The notes under the pieces were generated by a model that did no database searches, had not been told where the DNA came from, and worked only from the letters and a program-made list of their open reading frames with translations. This document shows positions 20,133-21,815 of a stretch of 21,815 nt of DNA, piece after piece. The translations under genes were made by a program, and so were the position numbers. Location of the stretch: positions 1 through 21,815 of the IMG/VR virus record IMGVR_UViG_3300045999_003123; one strand, written 5' to 3'. The DNA comes from a virus. The number at the start of each line of letters is the position of its first letter. The first letter of the stretch is position 1.

Positions 20133-20697
20133 TAAAGAAACAACCAAAGACAAAATCATGCAGCTGGTTACACGATGTACTCAACTGATGAATGTGCAGA
20201 ACAACATGAACGCTATGCAGATTGAGTTTTGTGCTGAACAGATTATGCAACAGAAATATTTTTACTCACTTGAAGATGTGCAGATATGTTTAGATCGTGG
20301 AGCTATTGGTGCATATGGAACAATATACAACCGCATCGACCCGGCAACTGTGCTTGCATGGTTTCCACTTTATGACCAAGAAAGGCAAGTAGTTGTAAGG
20401 GCAAAGAAAACCGCTGAACAAGAAGCCAACAACATCTACGAAATGTTTCAGCATCCGCAAATCATGGATGCGATGCAACAGGCAGCAGATAAGTTGAAGA
20501 TTAAAGAAGAACCAGTGCGCGAAGTGAAAAGGGAAAATCCACCACCACTTGAGATTGCACTGATGCGCGAATACGATGCGCTGCCGCAATGGGATAACGA
20601 CATGCGCTTTCGCGTGTACAAAAACAAGCCGTATCAGTTTACTGAATACAGGCAGGAACGTTACAGGGAATTAATCGAAACGCAAAATGAATACTGA
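20008..20697 (+). CDS. DUF6633-like phage protein, 229 aa
   Basis: A 229-residue protein with a feature pattern I associate with DUF6633-type proteins of Bacteroidota phages: an N-terminal part SVEHAITQDQIGLLRKLDKE (25-44), helix LVTRCTQLMNVQ, AEQIMQQKYFYSLEDVQICL and RGAIGAYGTIYNRIDPATVL followed by AWFPLYDQERQ. The rest is a charged linker with QRQER-type runs. The ATG at 20008 gives a 125-base overlap with the replication gene in another frame; a later ATG at 20158 would avoid it but cut off the N-terminal pattern, so I keep 20008. Likely part of the replication module, perhaps a helicase-loader partner; inference. Confidence 0.62.
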   Translation: MANNQIQQQTALQKLMHFTPKQSLSVEHAITQDQIGLLRKLDKETTKDKIMQLVTRCTQLMNVQNNMNAMQIEFCAEQIMQQKYFYSLEDVQICLDRGAIGAYGTIYNRIDPATVLAWFPLYDQERQVVVRAKKTAEQEANNIYEMFQHPQIMDAMQQAADKLKIKEEPVREVKRENPPPLEIALMREYDALPQWDNDMRFRVYKNKPYQFTEYRQERYRELIETQNEY

Positions 20698-20917
20698 TAT
20701 GAAAAAGCAAACAGCAATAGAGTGGTTAATTAATGAATTGAAATTAAATGATACCATTGAGAAAGAAAATTTGATAATTGCTCGACAAATTATTGAACAA
20801 GCTAAAGCAATGGAGAAGGAGCAGATTGTTGATGCTTATGATGCTGGAAAAGATGACCATCATCATATGTCTTATGCGGCACAATACTACAACGAAACAT
20901 ACGGAGGTGACAAATGA
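20687..20917 (+). CDS. small conserved-type phage protein, 76 aa
   Basis: A 76-residue mostly helical protein. TAIEWLINELKLN (9-21) and IARQIIEQAKAMEKEQIVDA (31-50) followed by AAQYYNETYG near the end form a pattern I have met many times as a short gene in Bacteroidota phages and prophages. The protein is acidic in its middle and carries HHHM. It overlaps the upstream gene by 11 bases and the next by four (ATGA). The alternative ATG at residue 5 would give 72 residues. The function is not known. Confidence 0.65.
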   Translation: MNTDMKKQTAIEWLINELKLNDTIEKENLIIARQIIEQAKAMEKEQIVDAYDAGKDDHHHMSYAAQYYNETYGGDK

Positions 20918-21075
20918 AGCAATACGATAAGCAAAAAGAAACCGAGCTGCTCCGCAAACTATTTGTGCTAACAGCCAGGCGAAGCATGCGCCCTGCAATG
21001 AGCGATAATCTAACAATGCGTCTTATCTTTGAAGAATTACATTTGCTAACTGATAAAGACGAATACAAGCTATGA
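20914..21075 (+). CDS. small helical phage protein, 53 aa
   Basis: A 53-residue frame from ATG at 20914 (MKQYDKQKETELLRKLFVLT...) ending at TGA 21073-21075. It is helical by appearance with an amphipathic first helix, then SMRPAMSDNLTMRLIFEELH. ATGA overlaps at both ends (20914-20917 and 21072-21075) tie it firmly into the operon, even though it is too short to stand out as an open frame. No family recognised. Confidence 0.62.
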   Translation: MKQYDKQKETELLRKLFVLTARRSMRPAMSDNLTMRLIFEELHLLTDKDEYKL

Positions 21076-21254
21076 CTATCGGTGAACTGTGGGATGCATT
21101 GGCACAATACCCGGACGAAACAGAAGTGTACATCGGGTATATTGAAGGGCACAGCATCCAGCAACTGAACTTTGATGTTGTAATAACAACAGAGTTTGGC
21201 GGCAAGAAGACAGTATCACTGATGTACGAAGACATCAACATCATAAATAATTAA
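21072..21254 (+). CDS. small phage protein, 60 aa
   Basis: A 60-residue acidic protein. It opens MTIGELWDALAQYPDETEVY, then IGYIEGHSIQQLNFDVVITT. The T-x-G-E-L-x-x-A-L-x-x-Y-P-x-x-T-E-V start is a common small-protein pattern in phages and mobile elements. It shares four bases with the previous gene and ends five bases before the next. The function is not known. Confidence 0.6.
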   Translation: MTIGELWDALAQYPDETEVYIGYIEGHSIQQLNFDVVITTEFGGKKTVSLMYEDINIINN

Positions 21255-21259
21255 ATACA

Positions 21260-21490
21260 ATGAGCAATTACCAAATGCAAGAAGGGCAGTTCACCCTATT
21301 TAAGAACAACAAGACAACCAATAATGCACCTGAATACACAGGCGAAATTATGGTCAATGGAAAGAAGATGCGATTGGCTGCATGGGTTAAGGAAGGCAAG
21401 AACGGCAAATTCTTTAGTGGCAAGATGAGTGAGCCACTCGTAAAACGTGACGAACAACAAGACGATCCATCAGGAGATTTACCATTCTAA
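21260..21490 (+). CDS. DUF736-like protein with SSB-type acidic tail, 76 aa
   Basis: The body (QFTLFKNNKTTNNAPEYTGE, residues 10-29, then IMVNGKKMRLAAWVKEGKNG) looks like the DUF736-type beta fold. The tail from about 64 is acidic and ends DDPSGDLPF, which resembles the DDDIPF tip of single-stranded DNA-binding proteins, the part that recruits replication and repair partners. No typical OB-fold SSB length is present. It ends one base into the next gene's ATG (TAATG). A small single-strand binding or partner-docking protein in the replication module is the most likely reading; inference. Confidence 0.62.
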   Translation: MSNYQMQEGQFTLFKNNKTTNNAPEYTGEIMVNGKKMRLAAWVKEGKNGKFFSGKMSEPLVKRDEQQDDPSGDLPF

Positions 21491-21726
21491 TGAACCTGCC
21501 TATCCTACCTGAAGACAAAGCCAACCATGCGCTATATGGTTTAGTCATTTATGCACTTTCTGCATCTTTGTTCGCTCCACCTTTTGCGATGGTGGCTGTG
21601 TTTGCCTGCGCAATGGGAAAAGAATTGTACGATTCTGTGCTGAAGGAAAAAGCATTTAGCAATGCAGACATGATAGCTACGCTGTGCGGTGGTTTGGTTG
21701 GAATGTACATCGGGTTGTTTACATGA
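21490..21726 (+). CDS. two-helix membrane protein, 78 aa
   Basis: A 78-residue protein with membrane helices at about 13-40 and 60-77. Motifs: LPEDKANHALYG (6-17), GKELYDS (43-49) and NADMIATLCGGLVGMYIG (58-75). The pattern D-K-x-x-H-x-x-x-G ... K-E-x-x-D ... D-x-x-A-T-x-x-G-G resembles small YfiM-like or VanZ-like membrane proteins found as late or accessory genes in phages. It starts within the preceding stop (TAATG). A holin-like or envelope role is possible, and nothing decides it. Confidence 0.55.
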   Translation: MNLPILPEDKANHALYGLVIYALSASLFAPPFAMVAVFACAMGKELYDSVLKEKAFSNADMIATLCGGLVGMYIGLFT

Positions 21727-21749
21727 TATGCTAAAAAATACTTTTATCA

Positions 21750-21784
21750 TTTGGTTGCGCAACCAAAAACATAAAGTATATTTG
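21750..21784 (+). promoter_or_regulatory. operator palindrome with promoter, gene at right edge
   Basis: A perfect 18-base palindrome (TTTGGTTGCGCAACCAAA, 21750-21767) overlaps the place of the -33 box: GTTG at 21754-21757 is 19 bases upstream of TATATTTG (21777-21784), which fits TAnnTTTG. A dimeric repressor bound there would block polymerase. The start codon at 21789 lies just downstream, so the transcript would be nearly leaderless. Confidence 0.62.
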
Positions 21785-21788
21785 TATC

Positions 21789-21815
21789 ATGATAACATTA
21801 GAATCTATTAACTCA
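21789..21815 (+). CDS. start of a gene leaving the window
   Basis: ATG at 21789 gives MITLESINS before the sequence ends. It follows the promoter and operator at 21750-21784, so it begins a separate regulated transcript. Nine residues are too few to identify it. Confidence 0.4.

Noticed and set aside
1-21815. Large terminase, lysin and integrase
   Set aside because: Searched for by eye through all recognised frames; no Walker-type packaging ATPase, amidase/lysozyme or recombinase pattern was seen, so none is listed. They may lie outside the window.

Overview
The window looks like a stretch of a tailed phage (or prophage) of a Bacteroidota host. No gene is recognisably chromosomal. The best promoter candidates fit the Bacteroidota pattern (TTTG, then TAnnTTTG about 19 bases on), and many gene types (DUF6633-like protein, GNPNGRP-type small terminase-like protein, short QAKEMEKEQI-type protein, large beta-rich tail proteins) are ones I associate with phages of that phylum. 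Family names come from recognising sequence by eye; no database search was run.

Left arm, 1-16.5 kb, minus strand: the virion genes, transcribed leftwards and tightly packed. In transcription order: a sigma-70-like protein, a Cys-rich protein, a 46-residue protein, a small-terminase-like protein, a putative tail assembly chaperone with a -1 frameshift site, a tail-terminator-like/fibre fusion, a 67-residue protein, a gp10-like tail completion protein, two large tail/baseplate proteins, a small membrane protein, the tape measure protein, an XkdF-like protease, scaffold, major capsid protein, probable tail tube protein, a small structural protein and the portal (cut by the left edge). Tail genes therefore precede head genes, and no large terminase is in the window. 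One plus-strand gene, a ribbon-helix-helix regulator with its own promoter and operator-like repeats, sits inside the head block beside a bidirectional terminator. Hairpin terminators also follow the capsid and tail-tube genes.

Right arm, 16.6-21.8 kb, plus strand: early and replication genes, mostly with ATGA-type overlaps. They are two unknown small proteins, a Cro/XRE-like regulator, a 197-residue protein, a VRR-NUC nuclease, a membrane-anchored protein, then a promoter with a structured leader RNA ahead of a single-domain GIY-YIG nuclease. Next come a replication initiator-like protein, a DUF6633-like protein, four small proteins (one with an SSB-like acidic tip) and a two-helix membrane protein. 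The arm ends at a promoter with an 18-bp perfect palindrome, driving a gene that leaves the window.

Most notable signals: (1) seven iteron-like repeats followed by five tandem 8-bp A-rich units inside the initiator gene, occupying different reading frames, so a likely replication origin; (2) a U9 slippery run joining the chaperone to an 89-codon -1-frame extension that has no start of its own; (3) a 15-bp-stem leader RNA with two competing inner hairpins ahead of the GIY-YIG gene; (4) a neck/fibre fusion protein; (5) a sigma-like gene whose homologous N-terminus lacks any standard start codon.
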